Origin: Cetobacterium sp050033475
GTDB lineage: Bacteria > Fusobacteriota > Fusobacteriia > Fusobacteriales > Fusobacteriaceae
Assembly (NCBI RefSeq): GCF_050033475.1
Contig: NZ_CP188319.1
Coordinates: forward strand, 744,001 to 808,000
Direction: 5' to 3'
DNA: 64,000 bases
Shown here: positions 56,863 through 64,000 of the stretch, piece after piece
Layout of the letters: every line of letters begins with the position of its first letter
Numbering within the stretch: position 1 is the stretch's first letter
Position numbers and translations under genes: made by a program
The notes under the pieces: model-generated
Told to the model about the DNA's origin: nothing
What the model saw: the letters and a program-made list of their open reading frames with translations, nothing else
The model's database searches: none

Positions 56863-57779
56863 TGTTTAAGGATATAGTTTCCAATGGAGAAGCTAAAAGT
56901 TTTTTACAAAAAGAGCTTTTTATGGATAGAAAAGCAGGGACATATTTATTTTATGGACCTGATAGAGGGTTACTTTTTGACTTTGCCTTGGCTTTTACTA
57001 AGGGATTTAATTGCAGAAATGAAATAAACGATTTCTGTGATCAATGTGAAGTTTGTAAAAGAATAGATCATTTAACCTATGGAGATTTGGAAGTTATAGA
57101 AAGTGATAATGGAATTAAAATAGATCAAATTAGAAAAATGATCTATGATGCAGCAACAACCTCCTATGAAGGTGGAAAGAAAGTATTTATATTGAAGAAT
57201 ATAGATCACATGGGAAAGGAAGCTATAAATTCCATGTTAAAGGTGATAGAGGAGCCTAAGGAAGGAATATTTTTTATACTTTTAAGTGGATCCTTGAATA
57301 TCTTAAGTACTATAAAATCTAGAAGTATTTTAGTACCAATCCATAGAGAAAGTGCTGAAGACCTAGGAGTTACCCAGGGAGAATATGAATTTTTCCTTGG
57401 GAACTCTAAGGAAATAAAAAAATATTTAAACCTAGAGGAGAAAGTTAATTTAAAAACTCCAGAATCCTATGAAATGATAGGAGAGCATATAAAAAAATAT
57501 AAGACTTTAGGAGAATTTCAAGATAAGATAAAAATATATAAAGCCTTGAGGGATTATATATTAAATAAACATTATTTGGATAAATTAGAGGGAATATTTT
57601 TTTGTGAGGAGATTTTAAGAGGTGGAGGAGATAGGGCCTTAGTTAAGGAAATTATCACCTATGCCATAGAATTGGTGAAGTCTCCAGAAAAAATGGAAGA
57701 GTTATTAATACTAAAAAGTATTCAAAGACAACCAATTTCTTTAAAAAATTTATTGATTACTTTCTTTTTAAGTTTGTAA
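56862..57779 (+). CDS. holB: DNA polymerase III clamp loader subunit delta-prime
   Basis: The 305-residue protein has the clamp-loader fold. The P-loop position reads YGPDRGLLFDFAL and lacks the GKT triad, as expected for delta-prime, which does not bind ATP. A zinc module C-x7-C-x2-C-x2-C lies near 47-62 (CRNEINDFCDQCEVC). IKIDQIRKMI and INSMLKVIEEP near 128 are family motifs, and LLSGSLNILSTIKSRS follows with the SRS region. It overlaps mreB by one base and is followed by a terminator. Confidence 0.85.
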   Translation: MFKDIVSNGEAKSFLQKELFMDRKAGTYLFYGPDRGLLFDFALAFTKGFNCRNEINDFCDQCEVCKRIDHLTYGDLEVIESDNGIKIDQIRKMIYDAATTSYEGGKKVFILKNIDHMGKEAINSMLKVIEEPKEGIFFILLSGSLNILSTIKSRSILVPIHRESAEDLGVTQGEYEFFLGNSKEIKKYLNLEEKVNLKTPESYEMIGEHIKKYKTLGEFQDKIKIYKALRDYILNKHYLDKLEGIFFCEEILRGGGDRALVKEIITYAIELVKSPEKMEELLILKSIQRQPISLKNLLITFFLSL

Positions 57780-57780
57780 A

Positions 57781-57812
57781 ATCTAGTCTCAAAGGAGACT
57801 GGATTTTTTTTT
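57781..57812 (+). terminator. Terminator after holB
   Basis: ATCTAGTCTC (57781-57790) and GAGACTGGAT (57795-57804), with one G-T pair, form a stem around AAAG, followed by a run of T. Confidence 0.9.
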
Positions 57813-57833
57813 ACAAAAAAATAAAAAAAACTA

Positions 57834-57862
57834 TTGCATTAATTTAAAAATTAAGATATACT
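57834..57862 (+). promoter_or_regulatory. Promoter of the second tRNA cluster
   Basis: TTGCAT (57834-57839), 17 bases and TATACT (57857-57862) follow an A-rich tract like those at the other two stable-RNA promoters. Confidence 0.82.
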
Positions 57863-57881
57863 AATAATGTCTTCGGAACGA

Positions 57882-57957
57882 GGAAGCATAGCTCAGTTGG
57901 GAGAGCACCTGCCTTACAAGCAGGGGGTCACAGGTTCAAGTCCTGTTGTTTCCACCA
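57882..57957 (+). tRNA. tRNA-Val (TAC), second copy
   Basis: Identical in all 76 bases to the copy at 25508-25583, with loop CTTACAA and encoded CCA. Confidence 0.95.
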
Positions 57958-57962
57958 TTAAT

Positions 57963-58039
57963 GGGGGTGTAGCTCAGTTGGTCAGAGCGCATGCCTGTCA
58001 CGCATGAGGTCGCGAGTTCGAGACTCGTCACTCCCGCCA
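57963..58039 (+). tRNA. tRNA-Asp (GTC), second copy
   Basis: Identical to the copy at 25589-25665, including the 5-base spacer TTAAT before it. Confidence 0.95.
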
Positions 58040-58047
58040 TTATAGTT

Positions 58048-58123
58048 GCTTCGATAGCTCAGTCGGTAGAGCAGGGGACTGAAAATCCCCGTGTCGGTGG
58101 TTCGATTCCGCCTCGAAGCACCA
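58048..58123 (+). tRNA. tRNA-Phe (GAA), second copy
   Basis: Identical to the copy at 25427-25502 but placed after Asp here rather than before Val. Confidence 0.95.
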
Positions 58124-58139
58124 TTAACTTAATACAAAT

Positions 58140-58214
58140 GGCGACGTCGCCAAGCGGTAAGGCAGAGGTCTGCAAAATCTCTATACACCAGTTCGAATCT
58201 GGTCGTCGCCTCCA
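58140..58214 (+). tRNA. tRNA-Cys (GCA)
   Basis: Acceptor GGCGACG pairs with CGTCGCC before TCCA; the anticodon loop CTGCAAA holds GCA. Confidence 0.95.
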
Positions 58215-58225
58215 TTTGAAATTAT

Positions 58226-58250
58226 AACAGCTGAAAAGCTGTTTTTTTTA
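58226..58250 (+). terminator. Terminator of the second tRNA cluster
   Basis: AACAGCT (58226-58232) and AGCTGTT (58237-58243) pair around GAAA and run into T residues. Confidence 0.92.
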
Positions 58251-58272
58251 TTTTTTGTAATTTCTCTTTTAA

Positions 58273-58301
58273 TTGAAAAATAAAATAAAATAAGCTATAA
58301 T
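58273..58301 (+). promoter_or_regulatory. Promoter of ptsI-ptsH
   Basis: TTGAAA (58273-58278), 17 bases and TATAAT (58296-58301) precede ptsI by about 40 bases. No inverted repeat suggesting an operator was noticed. Confidence 0.75.
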
Positions 58302-58341
58302 TTCTAGGAAGTCCACTAATTGATTAAGGGGAGTGGTTGAA

Positions 58342-60072
58342 ATGGAAATAGTAGAAGGGAAAAGAATATTTAATGGTATTGTCATAGGAAAACCCTATAT
58401 AGACAATAAGAAAAATATAGAAATAAAGTGTTACGATATTTCCGAAGATGAAATTGAGGACGAAATTGATAGATTAAAAACAGCTGTAGAAGCTGCAAAA
58501 CTTGAAATCAAACATTTGAAGGAAAGTTTAAAAGGGAGAATCAAAAAAGAAGAATTACAGATACTAGTAGTACATAAAATGCTTTTAGAAGACCCACAAT
58601 TTATGTCTGATATAAAAAAAGCTGTGAAATTAGAGAAAAAAAATGTAGAGTATATTGTAAGAAAAGTAGCAGATAAATATATAATAATGTTTGAAAGTCT
58701 ATACGATCCCATATACAAACAAAGGGCCTTAGATATAAAAGATATAAGCGAAAGAATAATTTATAATTTGGTATTCTTAAGCTCAACATATAAGGAATTA
58801 GAGGGAAAAATTTTAATAGGTAAGGAACTTTTTCCATCGGAACTTTTAAAAATATATTATAGTGGAATAAAATTAGGTGGAATAATTTTAGAATATGCAG
58901 GAGAAACATCTCATACGGCAATTTTAGCTAAGGCTATGGAAATTCCAACTATAATGGGTGTAAAAAATCTATTTGAAGTTAACTGGGGAGAATTATTAAT
59001 TTTAGATACTGTAAGTGAAGAGCCAAGAATAATAAATGACCCCGATGAAAAAACTTTGAAAATTTATGAAGAAAAAGCTAAAAAATTTAAGAAGGCAACT
59101 GAAGAAATAGAGAAAAGTATAAATTTACCAAGTGTAACTTTAGATAAAGAGGAAATAGATCTCTATATAAATCTAGGTGGAAGATTGGATATAACAGAGA
59201 TAAATAAAAAAAACCCTCAGGGAATAGGACTCCTTAGAACAGAACTTATTTATATGGATAATGATGAATTTCCTTCAGAGGAAAAGCAAATGAAGTTATA
59301 TGAAAAAATTGCTGAGGATTTTGGAAAGAAAAAACCAATTATAATAAGAACTTTAGATATAGGAGCAGATAAAAATTTACCATATTATGCAATGGAACCT
59401 GAAGAGAATCCTTCCTTAGGTTGTAGAGGAATTAGATTTACTTTATCCAATAGAGATATATTTAAAACTCAATTGAAGGCTATTTTACGAGCTTCCATAG
59501 ATAATGAAATTAAAATAATGTATCCAATGGTAACTACGGTTAAGGAAATAAGAGAATCCAAAAAGCTTTTAATTCAATGTAAGGAAGAATTAAAGGAAGA
59601 GGGAATTGCATATAGAGAAGAGATAGAAGTTGGAATTATGATTGAAGTTCCTTCGGTGGTATTATTGGCAGAAACCTTTGCTAAGGAAGTGGATTTTTTC
59701 TCCATAGGAACCAATGATTTGACACAATATATTTTGGCCACAGATAGATTTAGCGAGGCAGTTCACGATATATATAACTCCTTAGATCCTGCGGTATTGA
59801 AGGCTGTGGATATTGTTGCCCAGGCAGGAAAAAAGTTTAATAAAAAAGTATCTGTTTGTGGAGAAATGGCAGGAGATGAAATAGGAGCTTTGGCTCTTAT
59901 GAGTTTAGGTATAAAGAATTTAAGTATGATACCTTCATCTATACCTAAAATTAGAAATTTAGTAAGGAAAATTGAATTTAAAAAATTAGGTCAACTTAGA
60001 GAAAAAATATTAGAATCTTTATCTCCAAAGGAAGTAAAGGAGATTTTAGAAGAGTATTTAAAAAATCTATAG
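58342..60072 (+). CDS. ptsI: Phosphoenolpyruvate-protein phosphotransferase (enzyme I)
   Basis: The 576-residue enzyme passes phosphate from PEP to HPr, the first PTS step. GGIILEYAGETSHTAILAKA near 178 holds the active His (about residue 191); GIGLLRTELIYMD near 293, RTLDIGADKNLPY near 333, GTNDLTQYILATDRFSEAV near 455 and VCGEMAGDE near 504 form the PEP site. I chose ATG 58342, with GGGGAG 8 bases upstream; an in-frame GTG at 58333 overlaps that site. It precedes ptsH, the reverse of the usual order. Confidence 0.96.
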   Translation: MEIVEGKRIFNGIVIGKPYIDNKKNIEIKCYDISEDEIEDEIDRLKTAVEAAKLEIKHLKESLKGRIKKEELQILVVHKMLLEDPQFMSDIKKAVKLEKKNVEYIVRKVADKYIIMFESLYDPIYKQRALDIKDISERIIYNLVFLSSTYKELEGKILIGKELFPSELLKIYYSGIKLGGIILEYAGETSHTAILAKAMEIPTIMGVKNLFEVNWGELLILDTVSEEPRIINDPDEKTLKIYEEKAKKFKKATEEIEKSINLPSVTLDKEEIDLYINLGGRLDITEINKKNPQGIGLLRTELIYMDNDEFPSEEKQMKLYEKIAEDFGKKKPIIIRTLDIGADKNLPYYAMEPEENPSLGCRGIRFTLSNRDIFKTQLKAILRASIDNEIKIMYPMVTTVKEIRESKKLLIQCKEELKEEGIAYREEIEVGIMIEVPSVVLLAETFAKEVDFFSIGTNDLTQYILATDRFSEAVHDIYNSLDPAVLKAVDIVAQAGKKFNKKVSVCGEMAGDEIGALALMSLGIKNLSMIPSSIPKIRNLVRKIEFKKLGQLREKILESLSPKEVKEILEEYLKNL

Positions 60073-60089
60073 GATAAGGAGATACAAAA

Positions 60090-60359
60090 ATGAAAAGAAT
60101 AGAAGTTATAATAAAAAATAAAGCTGGCCTTCACGCAAGACCATCATCATTATTTGTTCAAACAGCTTCAAAATATGATTCAGATTTGAATATATTTTGT
60201 GGAGATGAAGAGGTAAATGGAAAAAGTATTATGGGACTAATGCTTTTAGCAGCAGAACAGGGAAGAACGATGATATTAGAAGCTGATGGTCCTGATGAGA
60301 ATGAAATGCTAGAGGAATTAAGAATTTTAATAGAGGAAAAAAAGTTTAACGAGGAGTAA
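60090..60359 (+). CDS. ptsH: Phosphocarrier protein HPr
   Basis: The 89-residue protein carries phosphate from enzyme I to sugar-specific EII. His15 lies in NKAGLHARPSSLFV. Ser46 in GKSIMGLMLLAAEQG matches the HPr-kinase site used for regulation in Gram-positives and some other phyla; no hprK is visible here. ATG follows ATAAGGAGAT. It is followed 5 bases later by ispH, suggesting a shared message. Confidence 0.96.
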   Translation: MKRIEVIIKNKAGLHARPSSLFVQTASKYDSDLNIFCGDEEVNGKSIMGLMLLAAEQGRTMILEADGPDENEMLEELRILIEEKKFNEE

Positions 60360-60364
60360 GAACC

Positions 60365-61225
60365 ATGGAAATTATAAGAGCTAAGAAAATGGGCTTTTGC
60401 TTTGGAGTGAGAGGTGCCATAAGGACTTGTCATAGGGTTTCTGAAACAGAAAATAATAAAAAATATATATTAGGCATGGTTGTTCATAACAAACATGTGG
60501 TAAAATCCTTAGAGGAGCTTGGATTTTCTGTTGTAGAGGAGAGAGATCTTTTAGAAAATAAGGATAATTTAAAACCAGGAGATATTGTTGTTGTAAGGGC
60601 CCATGGAACAACAAAGGCAGTATATGATATTTTAAAAGAAAGAGATGTAATTATTTATGATGCTGCTTGTATCTTTGTTACTAAAATAAGAGATATACTT
60701 CTAGAGGAAAAAGCCAAAGGAAATAGAATTATCTTTATAGGTGACAAGGAACATCCAGAAGTAAAAGGAATAATTTCTTTTGGAGAGAATGTTATAATAT
60801 ATAAAGATTTAGAAGAATTAAAAAATGGAGAATTAGATAGTAATATCAATTATTCCTTGCTGACACAAACCACATATAACAAGGATAAATTTGCAGAAAT
60901 TAAAGAATATCTAGAAAGTAATTGGCCTAATGTGCAAATATTTGATAGAATATGTGGAGCAACCTATGAAAGACAGAAAGCTGCAGAGGATTTAGCAAAA
61001 AATGTTGATATAGTTATAATAGTAGGCGATAAAAATAGCTCTAATAGTAAAAAACTTTTTGAAATATCTAAAAAGCACAATGAAAACAGTTACTTAGTTC
61101 AAGATGAAACAGAGATTGATTTATCTTGGTTTAAGGGACAGGAAAGAATTGGAATTACAGCAGGAGCATCAACACCGGAAGATATAATTATAAACATAGA
61201 AAATAAGATAAGGGGGAACTTTTAA
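60365..61225 (+). CDS. ispH: 4-hydroxy-3-methylbut-2-enyl diphosphate reductase
   Basis: The 286-residue iron-sulfur enzyme makes IPP and DMAPP in the last non-mevalonate step. Cluster cysteines lie in MGFCFGVRGAI near 10, YDAACIFVTKI near 100 and RICGATYERQ near 198. His residues are in VVHNKHVV near 39 and VRAHGTTK near 79; the catalytic Glu is in GDKEHPEVKG near 124. The second cysteine motif is DAACIF in place of the usual DATCPF. It overlaps the S1 gene by one base. Confidence 0.93.
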   Translation: MEIIRAKKMGFCFGVRGAIRTCHRVSETENNKKYILGMVVHNKHVVKSLEELGFSVVEERDLLENKDNLKPGDIVVVRAHGTTKAVYDILKERDVIIYDAACIFVTKIRDILLEEKAKGNRIIFIGDKEHPEVKGIISFGENVIIYKDLEELKNGELDSNINYSLLTQTTYNKDKFAEIKEYLESNWPNVQIFDRICGATYERQKAAEDLAKNVDIVIIVGDKNSSNSKKLFEISKKHNENSYLVQDETEIDLSWFKGQERIGITAGASTPEDIIINIENKIRGNF

Positions 61226-62832
61226 TGTCTAACTTTGAAAATCATGATGACTTCGAAGCTCTATTAAATGAGTATATGCCAATAACTGAGGAGGGTCTAA
61301 AGCCTAAGAAAAAAGTGTTAGGGTCTATAGTAGCTGTGGATAGAAACTTTACTTATTTAGATGCTGGTGAGCCATTATCAGTTAGAGTAAGATCAAATGA
61401 ATTAAGAGACTATACTATAGGAGATTCAGTAGAAATCTATATTATAGGTGAAGATATGGAAGAGGAGATCTTAATAGGTTCAAGAAAGAGAATTGAAGCT
61501 GAAGAGGGTCTAAAAAAATTACAGGAAGCTTTAGAAAACAAAGAACCTTTAAAGGGAAGAATATTAAAACATATCAACGGTGGATACATTGTTGAGGTTT
61601 TACATCAAGAAGGATTCTTACCTAATTCTTTATCAGAAATTCCATTGAATCAAGCTGAAAAATCAATTGGAAAAGAAATAGAAGTAATAGTTAAGGAAAT
61701 AAAAGATAAGAAAAAAGTTCTTTTCTCTAGAAAAGATGTAACAGAAATGAAGGAAATGACAGAGCTTGCAAAGTTAAACATAGGAGATGTTGTTGAGGCT
61801 GAAATAACAGAAATCTTAGACTTTGGATTAGTTACTAAAATAGGTTCTTTAAAAGGATTTGTACATATTTCTGAAATTTCTTGGCAAAAAACAGAGAATT
61901 TAAAAAATAAATTCAAAGTTGGAGAAACAATAAAAGGAGAAATTATAGAAATTGATCCTAAGAAGAAAAATATAAAATTATCTATGAAATCTTTAGTAAG
62001 AAATCCATGGGATATAGCAGAGGAGACATTTGCTTTAGGAAATGAAGTTCCAGGAAAAGTAACTAAAATAGTTCAATATGGAGCTTTTGTTGAAATTAAA
62101 GAGGGTGTAGAAGGATTAATACATATTTCAGATTTTGCATGGAATAAAAAGAAAGTAAATATGAATGACTATGTAAAACCAGGGGATGAAATTACAGTTA
62201 AGATAGTTGAGTTTATCCCTGCTGAAAGAAGATTAAAATTAGGAATAAAACAACTTTCTAAAAATCCATGGGAAAATGCAAAGGACAAGTATGCAGTTGG
62301 AAGTATTTTAAATGGAAAAGTTGTAGAAGTTAAACCTTTTGGAATCTTCGTTAAAGTGGAAGAAGGGGTAGATGTATTTATCCATAATTCAGATTTTGCA
62401 TGGGCAGGAAATAAAAAATATAAAATTGGTGACGAAGTTGAATTTAAAGTAACTGAGTTACACTTAGATGAGCAAAAACTAAAGGGAAGCATAAAAGCTT
62501 TAAGTAAAAGTCCTTGGGAAATGGCCATTGAAAAATATTCAGTAGGGGATATTGTTTCAAAGGAAATAAAAAATATCCAAGACTTTGGAATGTTTATTAA
62601 ATTAGAGCCAGGTGTAGACGGATTTATTCCAAGTCAAATGGCAACTAAGGAAATAGTTAAAAACTTAAGAGATAAATTCCAACCAGGACAAGTTGTTGAA
62701 GCTCAAATAGTTGAAATAGATTCAGCTAAGGAAAGAATTAAATTATCTATAAAAAAATTACAGATGAACAGAGAAAAAGAAGAGCAAGCAGAGTTACTAG
62801 CTAAGTATGGAGTATCTTCTAGCGAAAACTAA
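61225..62832 (+). CDS. rpsA: S1-domain RNA-binding protein (ribosomal protein S1-like)
   Basis: The 535-residue protein has six S1 repeats. The first two are divergent (VLGSIVAVDRNFTYLDAGE and PLKGRILKHINGGYIVEVL); the last four are clear (for example GDVVEAEITEILDFGLVTKI, GKVTKIVQYGAFVEIKEGVE and FGMFIKLEPGVDGFIPSQ). This matches the six-repeat S1 that helps mRNA bind the ribosome. In many Firmicutes ispH and S1 are fused into one protein; here they are separate but overlap by one base. A strong terminator follows. Confidence 0.92.
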   Translation: MSNFENHDDFEALLNEYMPITEEGLKPKKKVLGSIVAVDRNFTYLDAGEPLSVRVRSNELRDYTIGDSVEIYIIGEDMEEEILIGSRKRIEAEEGLKKLQEALENKEPLKGRILKHINGGYIVEVLHQEGFLPNSLSEIPLNQAEKSIGKEIEVIVKEIKDKKKVLFSRKDVTEMKEMTELAKLNIGDVVEAEITEILDFGLVTKIGSLKGFVHISEISWQKTENLKNKFKVGETIKGEIIEIDPKKKNIKLSMKSLVRNPWDIAEETFALGNEVPGKVTKIVQYGAFVEIKEGVEGLIHISDFAWNKKKVNMNDYVKPGDEITVKIVEFIPAERRLKLGIKQLSKNPWENAKDKYAVGSILNGKVVEVKPFGIFVKVEEGVDVFIHNSDFAWAGNKKYKIGDEVEFKVTELHLDEQKLKGSIKALSKSPWEMAIEKYSVGDIVSKEIKNIQDFGMFIKLEPGVDGFIPSQMATKEIVKNLRDKFQPGQVVEAQIVEIDSAKERIKLSIKKLQMNREKEEQAELLAKYGVSSSEN

Positions 62833-62845
62833 TAAAATCAAGTGC

Positions 62846-62869
62846 GGAGGGGGTGTACCCCTCCTTTTT
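62846..62869 (+). terminator. Terminator after the S1 gene
   Basis: GGAGGGG (62846-62852) and CCCCTCC (62858-62864) pair around GTGTA, followed by TTTTT. It is unusually G-C rich for this genome. Confidence 0.93.
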
Positions 62870-62886
62870 ATATACCTATAAAGTCC

Positions 62887-62915
62887 TTTTCAAAAGATAT
62901 GTAAAATGATATAAT
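62887..62915 (+). promoter_or_regulatory. Possible promoter for the DUF445-ruvB unit
   Basis: TATAAT at 62910-62915 is a perfect -10, with TTTTCA 17 bases upstream as a weak -35. It lies about 50 bases before the DUF445 start. Confidence 0.5.
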
Positions 62916-62964
62916 AGATAATAACTTATAAAAAAGATAAAGAATATAAAAGTAGGGAGTCAAA

Positions 62965-63567
62965 ATGTTATTACAGGGTATTTTAATTGTTATTATTGGA
63001 GCATTAATTGGGTGGATTACAAATTATATAGCTATAAAAATGCTATTTAGACCTTATAAGGAAATTAATTTTGGATTATTTAAAATACAGGGATTAATTC
63101 CTAAAAGAAGACATGAAATAGGAACTACCATAGCAGAGACTGTGCAAAATGAGTTAATTTCTATGGATGACATAATAGAAAAACTGAAGAACTCAACTAT
63201 GGGACAAGAGCTAGAGGAAATTGTAGATGGTGTTTTAGACAAGAAACTAAAAACAGAGATTACAAGTAAGTTTCCAATGTTGGCTATGTTTTTAAATGAC
63301 TCTATGTTAGAGAAAATAAAAACGGTTATTAGAGATTCTATTTTAGATAATAAGGATGAAATTTTAGAGAAGGTTTTTAAATCTCTTCAAGATAAGGTTG
63401 ATTTTAAAGAAATAATAATTGAAAAGGTGGATAATTTTTCTTTAGAACAGTTGGAAGAGATAACTTTTTCCTTGGCAAAAAAAGAATTAAAACATATTGA
63501 AGTAATAGGAGCAATTCTTGGGGGAATAATAGGAGTTATACAGTTTGCTATTACTTTTGTATTTTAA
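62965..63567 (+). CDS. DUF445 family membrane protein
   Basis: The 200-residue protein starts with a membrane segment (GILIVIIGALIGWITNYIAI) and ends with another (VIGAILGGIIGVIQFAITFV), flanking a helical soluble part. KMLFRPYKEINFGLFKIQGL and IPKRRHEIGTTIAE are the DUF445 signature. It is the short, YheB-like half-size type. Function is unknown; it occurs in sporulating and non-sporulating bacteria. It is 10 bases before ruvB and probably co-transcribed. Confidence 0.82.
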   Translation: MLLQGILIVIIGALIGWITNYIAIKMLFRPYKEINFGLFKIQGLIPKRRHEIGTTIAETVQNELISMDDIIEKLKNSTMGQELEEIVDGVLDKKLKTEITSKFPMLAMFLNDSMLEKIKTVIRDSILDNKDEILEKVFKSLQDKVDFKEIIIEKVDNFSLEQLEEITFSLAKKELKHIEVIGAILGGIIGVIQFAITFVF

Positions 63568-63577
63568 GGGGTGAAGA

Positions 63578-64000
63578 ATGGATAGAGTTTTAGCCACTGA
63601 GGAATTTCAGAATGAAGTGGATATACAAAAAAATTTGAGACCTAAAAAACTAAAGGAATATATAGGGCAAGAGTCTCTTAAGGATAAAATGGAAATATTT
63701 ATAGAGGCAGCTAAAAGAAGAGGAGGTTGTATAGACCATGTGTTACTTTATGGACCACCTGGGCTAGGAAAAACAACCTTAGCTGGAGTTATTGCCAATG
63801 AAATGGGAGTGAATTTAAAGATTACTTCAGGACCTGTTTTAGATAAGGCAGGGGATTTAGCAGCAATACTTACTTCCTTAGAAGAAAACGATATTTTATT
63901 TATAGATGAAATACATAGACTTAATACTTCTGTGGAAGAGATATTATATCCAGCTATGGAAGATGGAGAATTGGATATTATCATAGGAAAAGGTCCCTCT
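63578..64000 (+). CDS. ruvB: Holliday junction branch migration ATPase RuvB (5-prime part)
   Basis: The frame opens with ATG at 63578 behind AAGGGGTGA and runs off the right edge after 141 codons. LRPKKLKEYIGQESLKDKM near 20, LYGPPGLGKTTLAGVIANEM near 56 (Walker A), TSGPVLDKAGDLAAIL near 82 and LFIDEIHRL near 107 (Walker B) identify RuvB, the hexameric motor that with RuvA moves Holliday junctions. The C-terminal domains lie outside the window. Confidence 0.95.
   Translation, partial: MDRVLATEEFQNEVDIQKNLRPKKLKEYIGQESLKDKMEIFIEAAKRRGGCIDHVLLYGPPGLGKTTLAGVIANEMGVNLKITSGPVLDKAGDLAAILTSLEENDILFIDEIHRLNTSVEEILYPAMEDGELDIIIGKGPS

Noticed and set aside
57882..58214. Duplicated tRNA block considered as a phage or island attachment site
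   Set aside because: No integrase or mobile gene lies between or beside the copies, and whole operons with promoters are present.

Overview
The window is a low-GC (about one third G+C by eye) chromosomal segment from a Gram-negative bacterium of the Fusobacteriota, most likely family Fusobacteriaceae. The 16S rRNA reads like Fusobacterium-group 16S from memory. There are outer-membrane proteins (MipA/OmpV type, a large beta-barrel protein) and ADP-heptose-type phosphatase GmhB, while the base composition and the mur/fts gene order look Fusobacterium-like. I cannot fix the genus without a database; Fusobacterium, Cetobacterium, Ilyobacter or Propionigenium are all possible. The window is gene-dense: no stretch above about 300 bases lacks a gene or RNA.

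Layout. 1-4380: the end of one gene, a large outer-membrane protein overlapping it, and a MipA/OmpV-like porin. 4431-17306: an exopolysaccharide/capsule cluster, all on the + strand, with manC, a LysM protein, an arylsulfotransferase-N-domain protein, the initiating polyprenyl-phosphate sugar transferase, several glycosyltransferases, an EpsG-like polymerase, a Wzx flippase and galE. 17354-20992: a SEC-C protein, a fused sugar-nucleotidyltransferase/NahK-like kinase, and a Cys-rich protein with a possible HEPN motif. 21063-23105: EF2563-family protein, XdhC and MoaC (molybdenum hydroxylase maturation). 23136-24470: a DUF1576 membrane protein on the - strand. 24693-25665: eleven tRNAs. 25734-31209: a second flippase, aroC, a dCMP deaminase, aroE and a Crp/Fnr regulator. 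31227-36197: a complete 16S-tRNA-Ala-23S-5S operon with visible processing stems. 36249-47897: gmhB then murF-mraY-murD-murG-murC-murB-ddl-ftsQ-ftsA-ftsZ. 48007-48932: rpsF, rpsR and, on the - strand, rpmB. 49090-57779: mutS2, ispD, a carbon-nitrogen hydrolase, an unknown membrane-anchored protein, cysS, mrnC, mreB and DNA polymerase III delta-prime. 57882-58214: a second tRNA cluster. 58342-64000: ptsI, ptsH, ispH, rpsA-like, a DUF445 protein and the start of ruvB.

How it works together. The surface cluster supplies nucleotide sugars (ManC, GalE and perhaps the kinase-nucleotidyltransferase fusion), builds a lipid-linked repeat, flips it and polymerises it. The mur/fts block makes lipid II and assembles the division ring. 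The rest is translation, isoprenoid, aromatic amino acid and PTS housekeeping. Many genes overlap or abut, so transcription units are long. Almost every convincing promoter has a 17-base spacer between -35 and -10.

I found no CRISPR array, prophage, insertion sequence or complete defence system. The least explained items are the HEPN-motif protein at 20144-20992, the kinase-nucleotidyltransferase fusion at 18180-20129, the reduced arylsulfotransferase-like protein at 6303-7922 and the unknown protein overlapping cysS.
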